A DNA stretch of 64,000 bases, from the NCBI GenBank assembly GCA_018296165.2, contig JACKQL020000069.1:124001-188000 (forward strand), given 5' to 3'. The DNA is from Termitomyces sp. T153 (taxonomy: Eukaryota; Basidiomycota; Agaricomycetes; Agaricales; Lyophyllaceae). Below the pieces are notes generated by a model. It saw only the letters and a list, made by a program, of their open reading frames with translations. It was not told where the DNA came from and did not search any database. Positions 11,621 to 26,254 of this stretch are shown here, one piece after another; the first letter of the stretch is position 1, and each line of letters opens with the position of its first letter. Made by a program: the position numbers and the translations under genes.

Positions 11621-14292
11621 ATGGCTACAACATCACAAGGCTTGGGGACAGAAATTGTGGCCGTCATCAACAAGCTTCAGGACGTCTTCACCGCGGTCGG
11701 TTCCTCGGCATCGACAATTGACCTTCCTCAAATATGTGTGCTTGGAAGTCAAAGTAGTGGGAAAAGTAGTGTGCTCGAGGTGTGGATACTGAGCTCTCTC
11801 GTACAGAACACAAGCTAACGATGTACTTTGTTGAGTAGAATATTGTTGGAAGAGACTTCTTGCCTCGCGGTACTGGCATCGTGACACGGAGACCGCTCGT
11901 GTGTTTTTCTCTGAATTGGATGAAGCGTTCGGCTATCTGACACAGATATGCTCAACTAGGTTCTTCAACTCATTCACAGACCAGCCGGTGCTGCCCCTGG
12001 TCAGGCTCCAGGTGAGTCAGCTCATACAATGAGTTCTAAACCTCATACTGACGTTACCGCAGTACAAATAAATAGCAAAGATAAAGGCAACGATAAAGCA
12101 GCCAACCCCGACGAATGGGGCGAATTCCTCCATCTGCCTGGCGAGAAGTTCTATGACTTTACCAAGATCAGGGACGAGATTGTACGGGATACCGAGGCGA
12201 AGACGGGAAAGAATGCTGGAATTTCACCCCAGCCTATCAATCTCCGTATATTCTCGCCTAACGTATTGACGCTTACTTTGGTCGATCTACCGGGTTTGAC
12301 CAAGGTGCCAGTCGGAGACCAGCCTCGCGATATTGAGAAGCAGATTCGCGACATGCTATTAAAGTACATCTCAAAGCCTGCGTGTATTATTCTTGCTGTG
12401 ACTGCTGCAAATACGGATTTGGCGAACTCAGACGGTTTGAAGTTGGCGAGAGAGGTCGACCCCGAGGGCACGAGGACTATTGGTGTCCTTACGAAGGTAG
12501 ATTTGATGTAAGTGGGTGTCTATGATTTTTCAGACAGCAGTCACTCAGAGTGACATTTAGGGATGTTGGAACGGATGTCGTTGATATTCTTGCTGGTCGT
12601 ATCATTCCTCTTCGTTTGGGCTATGTCCCTGTTGTCAACCGTGGTCAACGTGATATCGAGACCTCCAAGCCCATCGCCCATGCTCTTGAACACGAGCGCG
12701 AGTTCTTTGAGAATCACCCCTCGTATAAGGGCAAGGCACAGTTTTGTGGAACTCCATTCCTTGCACGCAAGCTCAATATGGTGCCCCCACTTGTCTTGCG
12801 AATACCATGATTGCGACTCACGTTCTTTTTTGTAGATCCTCATGCACCACATCAAAGCAACTATTCCCGATATCAAAGCACGCATCACACAACAGCTGCA
12901 AAAGTACAATGCCGAACTAATGCAGCTGGGTGGAGCTCTTGGTGACAACAATCCTGGAAACGTCGTTCTGTCCGTAATTACCGAGTTTTGTTCGGAATTC
13001 CGCACGACCATCGATGGTAATACGAACGATCTATCTTTGAACGAGTTGTCAGGAGGAGCGCGTATCAGCTTCGTTTTCCACGAATTGTTCAACAATGGTG
13101 TTCGCAGCATAGATCCCTTCGACCAGGTGAAGGATGGCGATATCAGAACGATTCTATACAACTCTTCGGTGGGTGAAATCAGACTTCTAGATTGCTGGTA
13201 TCATTCATTCTGACAATATTTAGGGTTCAACACCTGCTTTGTTCGTTGGAACCGCAGCCTTCGAAGTCATCGTAAAGCAACAGATCAAGCGGCTTGAGGA
13301 GCCCGGTCTCAAGTGTTGTCAGCTGGTGTACGATGAGCTAATCCGGATTCTCGGACAGCTGCTTGCAAAAATTGTTTGTGAATCAATCACGACGTTACGC
13401 AACTCATGCTCACCTCTTGGACCAACAGCAAGCGTTCAGGCGCTATCCTGCCCTTCGTGAGAGGTTCAACTCCGTAGTTGTCAACTTTTTCAAGCAAGCA
13501 ATGACACCAACCACCAAGTTGGTGTCAGACCTTACTGCGTGAGGCGCTTCTGCTCGTATTCGGGGCTATCACTTACTCATGCCATAATGTCATGTAATCT
13601 AGTATGCAAGCTTGCTACGTCAACACCACACATCCTGATTTCATCAGCGGCCACAGAGTGCGTATTGTATCGTTCTTTTATCTCATCCTCCTCATAGTGT
13701 ATCCTTTTAGGCAACTGCCTTAGTAAATGAGCGCCTCAATGCGGCGAAACCTCCGCCGGCCAACGATCCGAAGGCTCAACAGCGAGCGGCTGTGAACAAC
13801 AATAAGGATCTAGAGGTTGATGCGAAGAAGGATGAACCAAGTTTTTTTAGTTCTTTCTTCTCAGGAGCCAAGACAGGCGGTGCGGCGAAGAAAAAGGGTC
13901 CTGTTATGGAGGCACCTCCACAGGTTATTCGTCCTCAGGCTGTCTTGAGTGATAGAGAGACTATGGAGACAGAGGTCATCAGTGAGTCAATTCACCCCAG
14001 TGCACGTATTGATGCTTTAACCTGCCCCCTTTCCCAAGAATTGCTTATCAATTCGTACTTTAACATCGTTAAGCGAGAAATGATTGATATGGTTCCCAAA
14101 GCCATCTCTCTGAACCTCGTGTCACACTCCAAGGACAATCTCCAACAAACTCTCCTTCAGGAGTTGTACAAGCCTGATGTCCTTGATGAACTGTTGAAGG
14201 AGAGCGATTATGTTGTCAGCCGTAGAAAAGAGGTAGTCAGCATGATACAGGCCCTGAACAAGGCCGAGGAGTACGGTCGTCTGTCTTCTTAA
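11621..14292 (+). CDS. VPS1: Dynamin-like GTPase Vps1
   Basis: Multi-exon gene for the fungal dynamin that acts in vacuolar and endosomal sorting, late endocytosis and peroxisome fission. The GTPase domain shows G1 [13 protein letters not shown]2 region [15 protein letters not shown]3 DLPGL and G4 TKVD. The middle domain follows ([31 protein letters not shown]), then the stalk ([21 protein letters not shown]). A variable Lys-rich insert ([18 protein letters not shown]) sits where animal dynamins have a PH domain. The GED near the end reads [19 protein letters not shown]. There is no PH or proline-rich domain, as expected for Vps1. Introns include one after [12 protein letters not shown] and one after RRPL. 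The ATG at 11621 follows a purine-rich GAA context. Confidence 0.93.
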
Positions 14293-15070
14293 TGCGAAGC
14301 TTATCTGACGTGCATCTTCTATAGAATCGTTGCCGGCGTCTGATTTGTTCTCGATGATTGGCGGGTACCAGTGGGTGTTTCGGCGGTTTGTACGCTAGAG
14401 TAAGCATGCTTGCCGAACTTGGACGCTTATATACATTCTCAGTCTATAATACCCTTATCTGTGCATGCATTCTTTTGATTCAGAATTGAACACTACGTGG
14501 AAGAGATGGTGGATATGACATAGAGGGTATTTTCCAACCGCAGCCTGCAATATTGCGTAGAATCAGGTCATCTGAGAGCGAACATCCCAATTTGGTCATA
14601 GTTATTACCTTGAGTCTCATGTACAACAGCTCCTGATAGCAATGATAGATGGTGATTATAAGGAGCGCTTGGATTTGCCAATCCTCTGATGCAGCGTGCT
14701 GTGTGTGACGTGAAGAAAGATCTAAAAGTTGACAGTTGTCAAGGGAAGGTAATAACGCAGCCAGCCAACCAGCATCCCTTCCTCCACTCGAACAATCCTT
14801 GATCCTGCCCACTTGCACTCTACGCCTGGTGGTAAGATTGAAGAGACTCACTAAAAGGTGCTACAGAAACGAACGGGGGACTCCATGTGGGCGGCGGCCA
14901 TGAGGCGGATCCGAGGGAAGATGGTTCAGGACAAGAGAGTTACGTAAGGACCCGATAACTCTTAAGTGCGGAGTTTGAACCTGGCACAGTATATAAGGGC
15001 GGCGTTCGCCAGTTAAACTATCCTTTTTCCCCCGTTTGATTTTTCCCACGCCCTCAGCTAAAAATTGAAG
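14293..15070. other. Intergenic between VPS1 and the TBP gene
   Basis: About 780 bp with the VPS1 3' end on the left and the TBP promoter on the right. A long minus-strand open frame covering the right end is only the antisense shadow of the TBP first exon. Apart from the TATA box at 14990 I see no feature. Confidence 0.5.
14990..14997 (+). promoter_or_regulatory. TATA box of the TBP gene
   Basis: TATATAAG lies 81 bp before the ATG of the gene for TATA-binding protein. TBP could therefore bind its own promoter, although this placement alone does not show autoregulation. Confidence 0.55.
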
Positions 15071-16248
15071 ATGCTCCCCACGCGAAATGTCACGTTCGGA
15101 CGTGCCACTGCGGCGCAGCAGCCTTACCAACACCAGCCACAGCCCATTCATGGCCTGGCCTTGCCCCAGAGCAACCCCTATCTCCACCAGCCTCCTTCCG
15201 TCCCCGTCGCCTTGCCTGGCCCCGCGCCTTTGTCCCAGCCTGCACTCCCCGCACCATCCACCTCTCAGTCTCCTCCCGTAACCCAGAATGCTATTGCTGG
15301 GCCCTCTTCGACCCCTGTTCCCTCTACCCCCGCCCCTCTTACTCTCGAACAGCAGCACATCACTGCCGTCGAGGGAATCGTGCCAACTCTCCAGAACATT
15401 GTCGCCACCGTCAACCTTGACTGTCGTCTTGACCTAAAGACTATCGCCCTTCATGCCCGCAATGCCGAATATAACCCTAAGGTTGGTATTTGAGTTTCCG
15501 TCTTTCAGCGTAGCATATCGAACTACTTCGATTTGTTCCGCGTAGCGTTTTGCAGCCGTCATTATGCGTATCCGTGATCCCAAAACCACTGCTTTGATAT
15601 TTGCATCGGGCAAGATGGTGGTGACGGGTGCAAAGTCTGAGGACGATTCGCGATTGGCTTCGCGCAAATACGCGCGTATTGTGCAAAAGCTGGGTTTCGT
15701 TGCCAAGTTCTCCGAGTTCAAAATTCAGAACATTGTCGGGAGCTGCGACGTCAAGTTTCCCATTCGGCTGGAGGGACTGGCCTATAGTCACGGACAGTTT
15801 AGCAGCTATGAGCCTGAGGTACGTCGTCCTATTACTCTACGTGTCAACTTTACTTATCCGATTCATAGCTGTTCCCTGGTCTCATCTACCGCATGATCAA
15901 ACCAAAGGTTGTGCTTCTCATCTTCGTGTCAGGCAAGATTGTCTTGACAGGTGCCAAGGTAAACCCGGTTTCACTTCTCTGTTCTTCCTTGCATGATATA
16001 AGCCTTGTTCTTCTTCGAATCATTTATCTCGGCGACACCGCTGTTGGTTAATGAATTTGTCGGAACTTGATGGACAATGGGATCACTTTTGGATCCTATT
16101 GTCGGCTTTACTTCATGAGTTCGGTGGACCTGGTTTGAATTCCATCCGCTGACGCTATTGTCCCCTTCTCGCGACTCAGGTCAGAGAAGAAATTTACACC
16201 GCATTCAACACGATATATACTGTGTTATGCGAGTTCCGGAAACCCTAA
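15071..16248 (+). CDS. SPT15: TATA-binding protein (TFIID subunit)
   Basis: TBP binds TATA elements and nucleates transcription by all three RNA polymerases. The N-terminal 110 or so residues are a species-variable Pro/Gln/Ser-rich segment. The conserved saddle then follows as two repeats. Repeat 1 contains [38 protein letters not shown] and [20 protein letters not shown]. Repeat 2 contains [39 protein letters not shown] and [10 protein letters not shown]. The last exon (from 16180) encodes [19 protein letters not shown] and ends RKP. The frame opens on TTG at 15065, so the first ATG at 15071 is the start. The last intron, about 220 nt, is longer than most here. Confidence 0.95.
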
Positions 16249-16738
16249 ATCTTCTGGCTATAAGAGCCTTATCATGTCTATCCACCTCTCTTCTGCTCGA
16301 CATTGTTTCATGGCCCCTTGCATGACCATTTCTTTGGACTCGACTTGACAGGGCGCGACGCATACTTGAGACGGTAGTAGAGCTGGGTTTAACCTAAAAA
16401 TTACTATGTCAGGGAAGAGTGCGGATCGTAGTGCACGTCCTTTCCTTCCCCGTGTCCTTTCTTTTAGAACTCAACATTACGACCATGATATTATTTTGAC
16501 TTCTGTATGTTACATTACGCACATATCATCATTCCCCCACCTAGCCAATCAATTACAATTACAGACATCCATTATATGTCCGGTTTTCAATGCCATTTCT
16601 TTCGTGCGGTTTATGTCAGTAGAAGACTCTGGATTGGTCAGCTCGTCGAACACAAGTGATCTTCAACCTTCTTTCTTTTTACCACGACGCTGGCTGGACC
16701 TCGTCGTTTTTTCTTCTTCTTTTTTCTTCCTTTTCAAG
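16249..16738. other. Intergenic and leader of the GH5 gene
   Basis: Contains the TBP 3' end and GH5 promoter. The final 30 bp before the GH5 ATG are almost pure pyrimidine. The GH5 frame stays open back to 16406, so part of this stretch may be coding if an upstream ATG (for example 16613) is used. Confidence 0.45.
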
Positions 16739-18737
16739 ATGGTCTTCAATGTTGCCTCGTTTTCTGCTCTTTTACACGCCCTCGGTTTAACCCAAGGTTC
16801 ATATAAACCGGCTCCGACCTTCAGTGTCAGCAATTCGTCTCAGTTTGCTTCATACCATACTGTCAACAGCCCGCCGGGAGCACAGGTATTCTTTGAGAGC
16901 TCCAAGAAAGTCTCGCCTTCGCCAGAATCTCATGATGAGTGCTATGTCGAACCGTATCATGCGCCTCCTATTGAGGAACAAGATTTTCTACCTTTTGACA
17001 ATGAGAAAGCGACTATGTATCGATATCGAAAACAACAGTCTGTCAACTTAGGATCCTGGTACGCATTGCCTTTGGCAATATACATGCGCTCTATTGATGT
17101 ACATTGTCCCACCAGGTTCGTTCACGAAGACTGGATGACCCCCTCTCTTTTCCGGTGCGCGGGCGGGAAGAAACTTTCAGAACTCGATATCGCTTCTGGC
17201 TGGGGCTCTCAGAGATCTGCTCGCTCTGTCTTGGAGCGCCATTGGGATACATTCATCACGCGGTCGGACTTTGAGCGCCTCGCAAGCATCGGTATCAACA
17301 CTGTGCGCCTTCCTATCGGGTACTGGAGTCTGGGCCCGCCGTTCACTGAGGGTACGCCTTTTGCTAAAGTCAGTGAGGTCTATAAGAACTCGTGGCCGAG
17401 GATCATGGGTGCTATCAATAATGCTGCAAAATATGGAATAGGCGTTCTTGTGGACTTGCATGCGGCTGTTGGAAGCCAGAATGGACAACCTCACTCGGGT
17501 ATCTCGGATGGAGCGTCTGATATGTTTGATAATCCTCAGTATATGGACAAGACGATCGACGTACTTTCTTTTCTCATGCAGCAATTAAGTCCTGTCTCGA
17601 ATGTTGTTGGAATACAGCTTCTGAACGAACCCGAAGACAGACCAGAGCTCCCGGATTTCTGTGCGTAGGTCTTCTCTGAGGTCTCGACAGCTGCTAATGC
17701 ACACTACATCATTGATATAGACACTCGGGCTATAGAATCTATGAGAAACGCCACCTCGAATTCGACGTTGTCACTTCCTCTGTATATTCACGATGGATTC
17801 AACCTCGAGCGGTATAGCCAATTCGTGGCCAATCGCACTGATTTCGTCGTTCAGGACCATCATTCGTACTTTGTCTTCACCCCTTCAGATTCGAGCGAAC
17901 CTGCATCTCAACATACTAGCGACATCAAGGGCCCTATATCGAAGTCGTTTGTTGATGCCTCGCTCAAGGAGCGGGGGAATCTCTTCATTGGAGAATGGTC
18001 CTGCGCGTTGTCGTCAGACAGTATGGCCCATGAAGCTGATCCTGATCAGGCTCGAAGAGACTTCTGCAGTGGCCAAATGAGTGTATATGCTAATGCAGCT
18101 GCGGGCTGGAGCTTCTGGTGTATGATTTCTCGTATCTTATTTCTAGTATTTGTGCTGATGAGGGCTCGTTTTAGCTTATTTGAAGGAAGATTGCGAGAAC
18201 GATCTTGGTTGGTGTTTCAAGTCTGCCGTTGGCAAGAGTTTGCCTGGTTCTTTCTTTGCATATGACAATACTCCGACGGAACCGCAACGTGTCAAAGAGG
18301 TCTCATCACGTATCGCGAACATGAACCCTCCCTCGTCTTCCGAGATCCTTCAAGGCGGTCAGGGGAATACTACCACACCGGACGGTGCCTCCAGTGCGAA
18401 AAAGACTCCTACGCGGCGCTTTGAGTTTTTCTGGAAAGAAAAACGACGTTCCCGAGATCGCTTCGATGCAATTCATCGTCGCCATCAATTTGACGATGCG
18501 TCGCTCACCCCTGCGGAACGGTCGACTGTCAAGGGTTACACGAACGGGTTTCTCGCGTGTAAGAGGTTTGCGTCTCATAGTCCCCCCGGGAAAGTTGGTT
18601 TTGTTGACCAATACATGGCTGACAACTGGCCCCCGGACGTCGAGCATGGTACAGAGCAGAATTATCATGATGCGTTTGGGAATGGGTTAAAGGACTGTCA
18701 AGGGCATGTACAGACGCTTTTGAACGAGGCGCATTGA
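16739..18737 (+). CDS. GH5 exo-beta-1,3-glucanase (GH5_9 type)
   Basis: Four exons encode a glucan 1,3-beta-glucosidase-like enzyme of the kind that trims fungal cell-wall or dietary beta-glucan. Typical segments are LGSWFVHEDWM, ERLASIGINTVRLPIGYW, GVLVDLHAAVGSQNG, VVGIQLLNEPEDRPEL (NEP holds the acid/base Glu), QDHHSYFVFT and LFIGEWSCAL (second catalytic Glu). A basic C-terminal region without hydrolase motifs follows (RRFEFFWKEKRRSRDR to QTLLNEAH), as in many basidiomycete members. The start is uncertain. ATG 16739 gives only a weak signal sequence. An in-frame ATG at 16613 would add PRRWLDLVVFSSSFFFLF, a plausible signal anchor. Confidence 0.85.
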
Positions 18738-18947
18738 TTCTTTTCCTATCATCTCATATTCTATACTTCCTGTCGTTTCGATGTCTTTACTCTATCGTGC
18801 CCGGATTGTACTGTACATTCTGTTTAATCCATCGTGAACCTCTCAAGGGATCACTTTCTGGGAGTGAGGGGAATCTATGGCGGAAATGGGCGGAAATAGA
18901 AATCACTATCATCATCATGAGAACCATGCAAGTCGTTCACTACCACG

Positions 18948-20491
18948 ATGCCGTCTACTTTTCCTAGAGGTCGACTGAACCTCTATCGACCAGTACAGAC
19001 TTTTGTGTCCCTATCAACCGATTCCGCGTACTTTTGGACCCTTGCTCTCCTGATCATTCTCGGAGATGTCGTCCTCACTAAGCTCATCATCGGCTTCATA
19101 CCATGTCGGTACCCTCTTCGTGTTTCATTGCACTCAACCTACCATGTACCTACACAGATACGGAAATTGACTGGGAAACGTACATGGTTCAGACGGAAGT
19201 CTACTTGAAGGGCCAATATAACTACAGTATGATAGCAGGACCGACAGGGCCACTTGTGTGAGTCTCCATGTCTGCGACGCGCTTTTTCACCGTGTTCTGA
19301 CCTTCTAAGTTATCCGGCTGGACATCTATACATTCATTCATATCTACACTATATTACGGAGGGAGGACGGAACATTGTTCGCGCACAACATATCTACGGC
19401 GCGTTATACGTGGCGACACTCACACTCACTTGTGCTATTTATCGCAAGGCAGGGACTATTCCGAACTGGGTTCTTTTGATCCTCCCTCTCAGCAAACGGT
19501 TGCATTCTATATTCGTGTTGAGGCTATTCAATGATTGTTGGGCCGTGTTCGCAGTTCAAGCCGCGGTTCTGTTGTACCAGTACGGAATGGATGATACGGC
19601 GACACTCATGTTTAGGTAAGTGTCATAACTTTCTCTAGACTTTTGTACGGTTTTTATATGTGCTGCAGTGCCGCTCTCTCTGTCAAGATGTCTATCTTGT
19701 TATACCTCCCAGGGCTTGTTGTGATACTATTCAAGCGACGAGGTCTGTTATCTACCCTTCGCCACCTGATAACCATCGTCGCCGTTCAAACACTGGTGGC
19801 GAACCCTTTTTTGACTGTGGACCCCCAGGCATATTTAAATTGTGCTTTTGACCTGAAGCGAGTCTTCTTATATAAGTGGACGGTAAACTGGAGGATGATC
19901 GGACAAGATGTTTTTCTGAGCCGTGAATGGGCCCTGGGTCTTTTGGCCGGACATGTTTTGGTACTGGTGCTTTTTGGCTTGCTCAGATGGTGTAGAGCGG
20001 ATGGAGGCGTGTGGAGTGTCTTGATGCGGGGACTCAGATCGCCAACTCGCCCAGCAGGTGGGCCGGCACCGATAACTGCGGATTGTGCGTTGATGTCCGT
20101 TTTCAATGCCAATACAAACGTTTTCTTATCATTTTGTGCTAGATGTTGCAACAGTATTGTTTACGTCTAATCTTGTGGGCATCATCTTTGCTCGCTCGCT
20201 CCACTATCAGTTCTACTCATGGTACGCTCAACAACTGCCCTTTCTCGCTTGGAAAACCCGCTATCCTCACATTCTCAAGTAAGAACTCGGTGCTCATGTG
20301 AAGAATTACGAATCATTGTTTCGGATTTTTTTTTTTGCAGATTCGCCCTCCTTCTCGCCACTGAATACGCGTGGAATGTATTCCCGTCTACTCAGCTATC
20401 ATCTTCCATTCTTCTCGGCGCAAACTGCCTTCTTCTGGTTGGGGTATGGTTTAGTGAGAACAAAGTCGACCATAAAATGAAGTCTTTGTGA
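18948..20491 (+). CDS. ALG3: ALG3, dolichyl-P-Man:Man5GlcNAc2-PP-dolichol alpha-1,3-mannosyltransferase
   Basis: ER membrane enzyme that adds the first lumenal mannose to the lipid-linked oligosaccharide for N-glycosylation. Recognisable segments are [113 protein letters not shown] and [19 protein letters not shown]. Many hydrophobic helices fit a polytopic GT58 protein. At least six short introns interrupt it, including one after TKLIIGFIP and one near [12 protein letters not shown]. The protein ends with a lysine-rich stretch ([11 protein letters not shown]), which could act in ER retention. Confidence 0.93.
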
Positions 20492-20664
20492 ACTTCTGCT
20501 CGATGCGTGATCGATGTAACGCTCACCAACACAAAAAATTTTACATTGATCTTTTCTACGAAACAACAGTACAAACGATACTGGATCTTAGTCCTCTTCG
20601 AACACCGATCACTTGTTCTTATACCCGGCTTTCATTTCTTTCGGGCGGATCAATAAGATCACCA

Positions 20665-22748
20665 TTAGGACAAGGCGGAAATGACTGCTTGGTATGCAGG
20701 CTTTGGTTGGTAGTTGCTGTCAAACAACAGCGGAGTGGACGAGGAAATCCAGGAGTTCTATCGAACTGGTTAGGATGATACGACCAGACAAGGGGCAAGT
20801 TGACTTACAGCATCGCTGACACCCCAGCTGGTGATACCGATACAAGCTGGGACCGACAAGCAAGCACTGACAACGGCAGTATAATCGCTCGCGGCAGCGC
20901 CCCCGATGTCAAGCTCGGTAATGGCTACTTCGCTGACACCGGCGCCAGCAAGAGTCGACAATGCGGTGAAAGCTCCACCAGCACCCCCAGCCTAAAGGAG
21001 GACGTATATTACATGGTGTTTCGAGTGTCTGTATCTTAGAGTATCGTACCGAAAGATGCATTTGAGTGCCGATACCGTCGATCAGCTTCTGGGCTGCATT
21101 AATACGCCTCACGAGATTAACCATGCCGTTGACTTTAGCGTTGCCTGAGTCCAGGTTGTAGTCGTTGATGTAGAGCCTGCGATGACTTATTAAGCCAACT
21201 GTTAAAGGTTAGTTTTTGAAATCTCACTTGGCGCTCGGGTCAGCGTCACGGGCAGCTTGGAAAGCAATGGTGATGAAGGACTGGGTAAAAGTTTATGAAA
21301 TAAGCAGCTGCAGAGTCTAATGCCAATACCTCGCCCAAGACGTTATAGAAGACACTGGAGCGCAAAGTTCCGTCCTCGTTCAGGCATTCGCTGTGACAAC
21401 AGTTCATGAGCACCCAACACCTTCTCAAAAGAATTTCGTACTTAACAACATCCCACTGAGCGTAACTCGAGTCTTGAACATGAAAGCCAAAGTTTGAATG
21501 TAATGTTGGTTCTCACAGCATAGATTTTCCCTGCATAGCGTCCAGCAACGTTGGATATATGGTTTCTAATGACAGAGGTCTGAAAAATACCGCATTATAG
21601 AAATGTTCGCGGAGCCTCCTGCCAGTACTCACAAGAGTTGCTGCGTTTGTGATTGACGAAACCCAAGAAGGAAGCTGCGAATGCCAAACTAAAGAGACAT
21701 TAGCTGTAGAAGAACATAAGTCGACTGAACACTGACTCAATGTGTGGCCACGAATGAGCTTTCCATTGGAAACTGCCCAATTTGCAAGAGTGTCAGCGTT
21801 GGTGAAGGTGAATACTCCCTGGGTATCTATTGGCTCTAAGTGGTTTTACAAATGATACTTGGCTTTTGACATACTCTCTGTGGCATCCCACTTGTTCCCA
21901 GAATTCAATGAGTAAGTTAACAGTATGACGTTGTGCAAAGAAAGCTACTGTACCTTCATAGAATTTTCCTGCATAGATAGAAGTCTCAGTCATTGATTTC
22001 GTTCGAGTGAGCGAGACAGCATGCTTACCGGTGTAAGCTGACCAAAGTCGGACCGCAAAATAGCAGCATTGTCTGTACTGATGAATGAATCCAAGGATGA
22101 GGATGTCAGTGATCACTCATGGCGCACTAGCAATGTTAAGTGTATTCGGGTCTGCGCAAGAACCCTAGTAGGAATGTAACAAATAAGCAGGGAGCAGCGT
22201 CAGCTTCCAATCAATGGCCTACCCAATATTTCTTGCCCTTTGCCTTCATATGGGCATCAAGTCCACTGGCAGTGGTTTGCCTTGGTTCAAGTGCGGTACT
22301 CAGGCTGGCAGTCGTTGTCGTCGTCGTCGAAGGCGGGGCGTTTTCGGGCGGTACGCATCTATTGTTTGAAGCCGCGATCATAATCTTCCATAGTTTGGTG
22401 AAGATATTCACTCACTGAGAATAATTTTCACTGATATATGCACATATGGTACCCTCAACACCTAGAAGGATAATGGTAGAAAGAGACCACACGAGTATTT
22501 CAAGGACCCAGACTCACAGGTTGTCTAATGATTGAGAGGAGAACAAGGTCAAGAAAGCACAAGGTGTTTAGACAGCTACATACGTCTCCGGTGTAAGACT
22601 CTCCACCACCTAATCGGTTGTCAGAACTATTATATCAAGCATCTATAAGTACTGATCGACTCGACTTACACTGTCCCCACTTCGGTACAACAGCAGACAC
22701 CCTTGTCACAGCGAGGGCTAAACAGGCAAAGGACAAAAGTCTTGACAT
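20665..22748 (-). CDS. CBM1-GH10 endo-1,4-beta-xylanase, copy A
   Basis: Secreted xylanase cut by many short introns. Layout: signal peptide ([19 protein letters not shown]); N-terminal CBM1 assembled over four exons ([35 protein letters not shown]); Thr/Ser linker; GH10 barrel. The acid/base Glu is in WDVVNECLNEDG, split by an intron inside the Asn codon. The nucleophile is in [23 protein letters not shown] and [15 protein letters not shown] are also typical. The protein ends QAVISALS, with the stop at 20665-20667. It converges on ALG3 with 173 bp between stops. The ATG at 22748 lies 50 bp from a good TATA box. Copy B, 1.4 kb away on the same strand, shares the same layout and intron positions. 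Confidence 0.9.
22518..22524 (-). other. Probable 7-nt microexon in the CBM1 of xylanase A
   Basis: On the minus strand, CATTAG precedes ACAACCT and GTGAGT follows. Splicing these seven bases in joins ..TGD to TTCVEGTIC and supplies the CBM1 cysteine. Skipping it breaks the frame. The same-size exon occurs in xylanase B. Confidence 0.65.
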
Positions 22749-22797
22749 TTCTGACGTTGGATAATGAAGTTACAATCCAATCCCGTCAAACGCTGCT

Positions 22798-22805
22798 CTT
22801 TTATA
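22798..22805 (-). promoter_or_regulatory. TATA box of xylanase A
   Basis: The minus strand reads TATAAAAG, 50 bp upstream of the ATG at 22748. A strong TATA box is in keeping with an inducible secreted enzyme. Confidence 0.6.
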
Positions 22806-23668
22806 CTTGCACATGTAGTATTCTGGTGTGTGACATCCCTGGAACTTAAGAAATAGGTGCATTCTAAAGATCCGCACGTTCCAAAATGTCGTTGCAATAT
22901 AGTAATACTTGGATGAATGAATGTAAGGTGTCTAGGACACAGGGGACTAAATATAGGCATTAACGAGCTATGAAAATGAAACTACACATAAAGAATGCGT
23001 GGCCTGTGAAGCTTTGGAGCCTTGATGTTCTGAACCCTGCTGGAGTAAAGTTGAGGAGCGACGAAGCCGCCTGGCTTCGGGCGAAAGCATTTGGATTGGG
23101 GTATCTCCGGATTCACAAAAGTGAAATATTAGTGACTATACATATTCACTAATTTGTCCCAGCCCTCACTACAGTTGTTTAGTGTTAGTTCATCCGAGTG
23201 CTCAATTTCACAGACTACGTCATTCCCATCTATAGTCATCAAGCAAATCAGTAACCATATATAGTATTAGCCGTGGCTGGGTACAGCCACTAGAGCGGAA
23301 GGGGCATCTTCAATCTCACAACTTGACTCTTGAGACCTGCATATTTCTCACACATCGGCTCACAAACGTCTCAGAGGCTCTATTTCATTTACTTATTTTC
23401 AGAATTCTAGCCTATTTTTTGCTTAATTTGTGATTTTTTTCTCAGCCCATGTCTGTTGGCCTTCATTGGATTGAAGCTCTCAGGCCACGGGTCCGATCCT
23501 GGTGCTCGTTTTTATCGCTCTCACACCTCATTGCCACTATTGCTTTGCCATGCTGTGGCAGTGCAACGCGCTGAGTATCCAAAGGTCATGGTGCTTCAGA
23601 ATGTACTAGTAGTTTTCTTCGTTTTCTCTCCTGCTATGTACGGCTTGCGATGGGCTTAGAGACTTAGA

Positions 23669-23752
23669 CTTGTGCCAGTGGCTCACATTCAGTCGAATAA
23701 CTTGTGGCTCATATCTGGTCGGGGAACTTGTGGCTCACATTCGGTCGGAGAC
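23669..23752. repeat. Three-copy tandem repeat, about 26 bp
   Basis: Units begin CTTGTGGCTCACATTCGGTC or a close variant: a 32-bp unit at 23669, then 26-bp units at 23701 and 23727. It lies 0.9 kb upstream of xylanase A. A regulatory role is possible but unsupported. Confidence 0.8.
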
Positions 23753-24128
23753 TGAGAGTCCCTTGTGGCCTCTTGGGGGCTGCTGGAGCTTTCGATCTCT
23801 ATTCTTTTCCGCCGGTGACAGGCCATATCCTTGCGATCGCCGCTCCGTGGACACGGTGCGGTCGTTGACGTTGTAGGCTGAAGGTCTACTACTTGCACTT
23901 GTGGTCGATATCCTGGAGACCCGAAAACCCTTTGGGGTGCCGAGTCGTTACCGAGCTGGAGACCCCTTTTGAGCCGTCGCTGCAGGTTAACAAGTTGGCT
24001 CCTGACTCTGCCTTTCATTTCCCTTCCATCCCATGGTACGCAGGATGTTCATTGTACATGTACATAAAAACGCTGTGATCTTTCTTTTAAAAAAACCGCT
24101 GGACACTAAAATTATACCGTAAAGGCAA

Positions 24129-26199
<2,071 letters not shown>

Positions 26200-26246
26200 C
26201 CTTAAGACTTGATTTGATGAGGCATCTATTCCGAAGTAGCTTGAGC

Positions 26247-26254
26247 ATTATATA
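26247..26254 (-). promoter_or_regulatory. TATA box of xylanase B
   Basis: The minus strand reads TATATAAT, 48 bp upstream of the ATG at 26199. The spacing is like that in xylanase A. Confidence 0.5.

Larger units (their letters stand above)
22749..24128. other. Intergenic between the two GH10 genes
   Basis: About 1.4 kb holding the promoter of xylanase A and the 3' end of xylanase B. It includes the short tandem repeat at 23669-23752. No further gene, pseudogene or mobile element is evident. Confidence 0.5.

Noticed and set aside
14861..15358. Long minus-strand open frame of 165 codons
   Set aside because: It is the antisense of the GC-rich first exon of TBP, with no family features.
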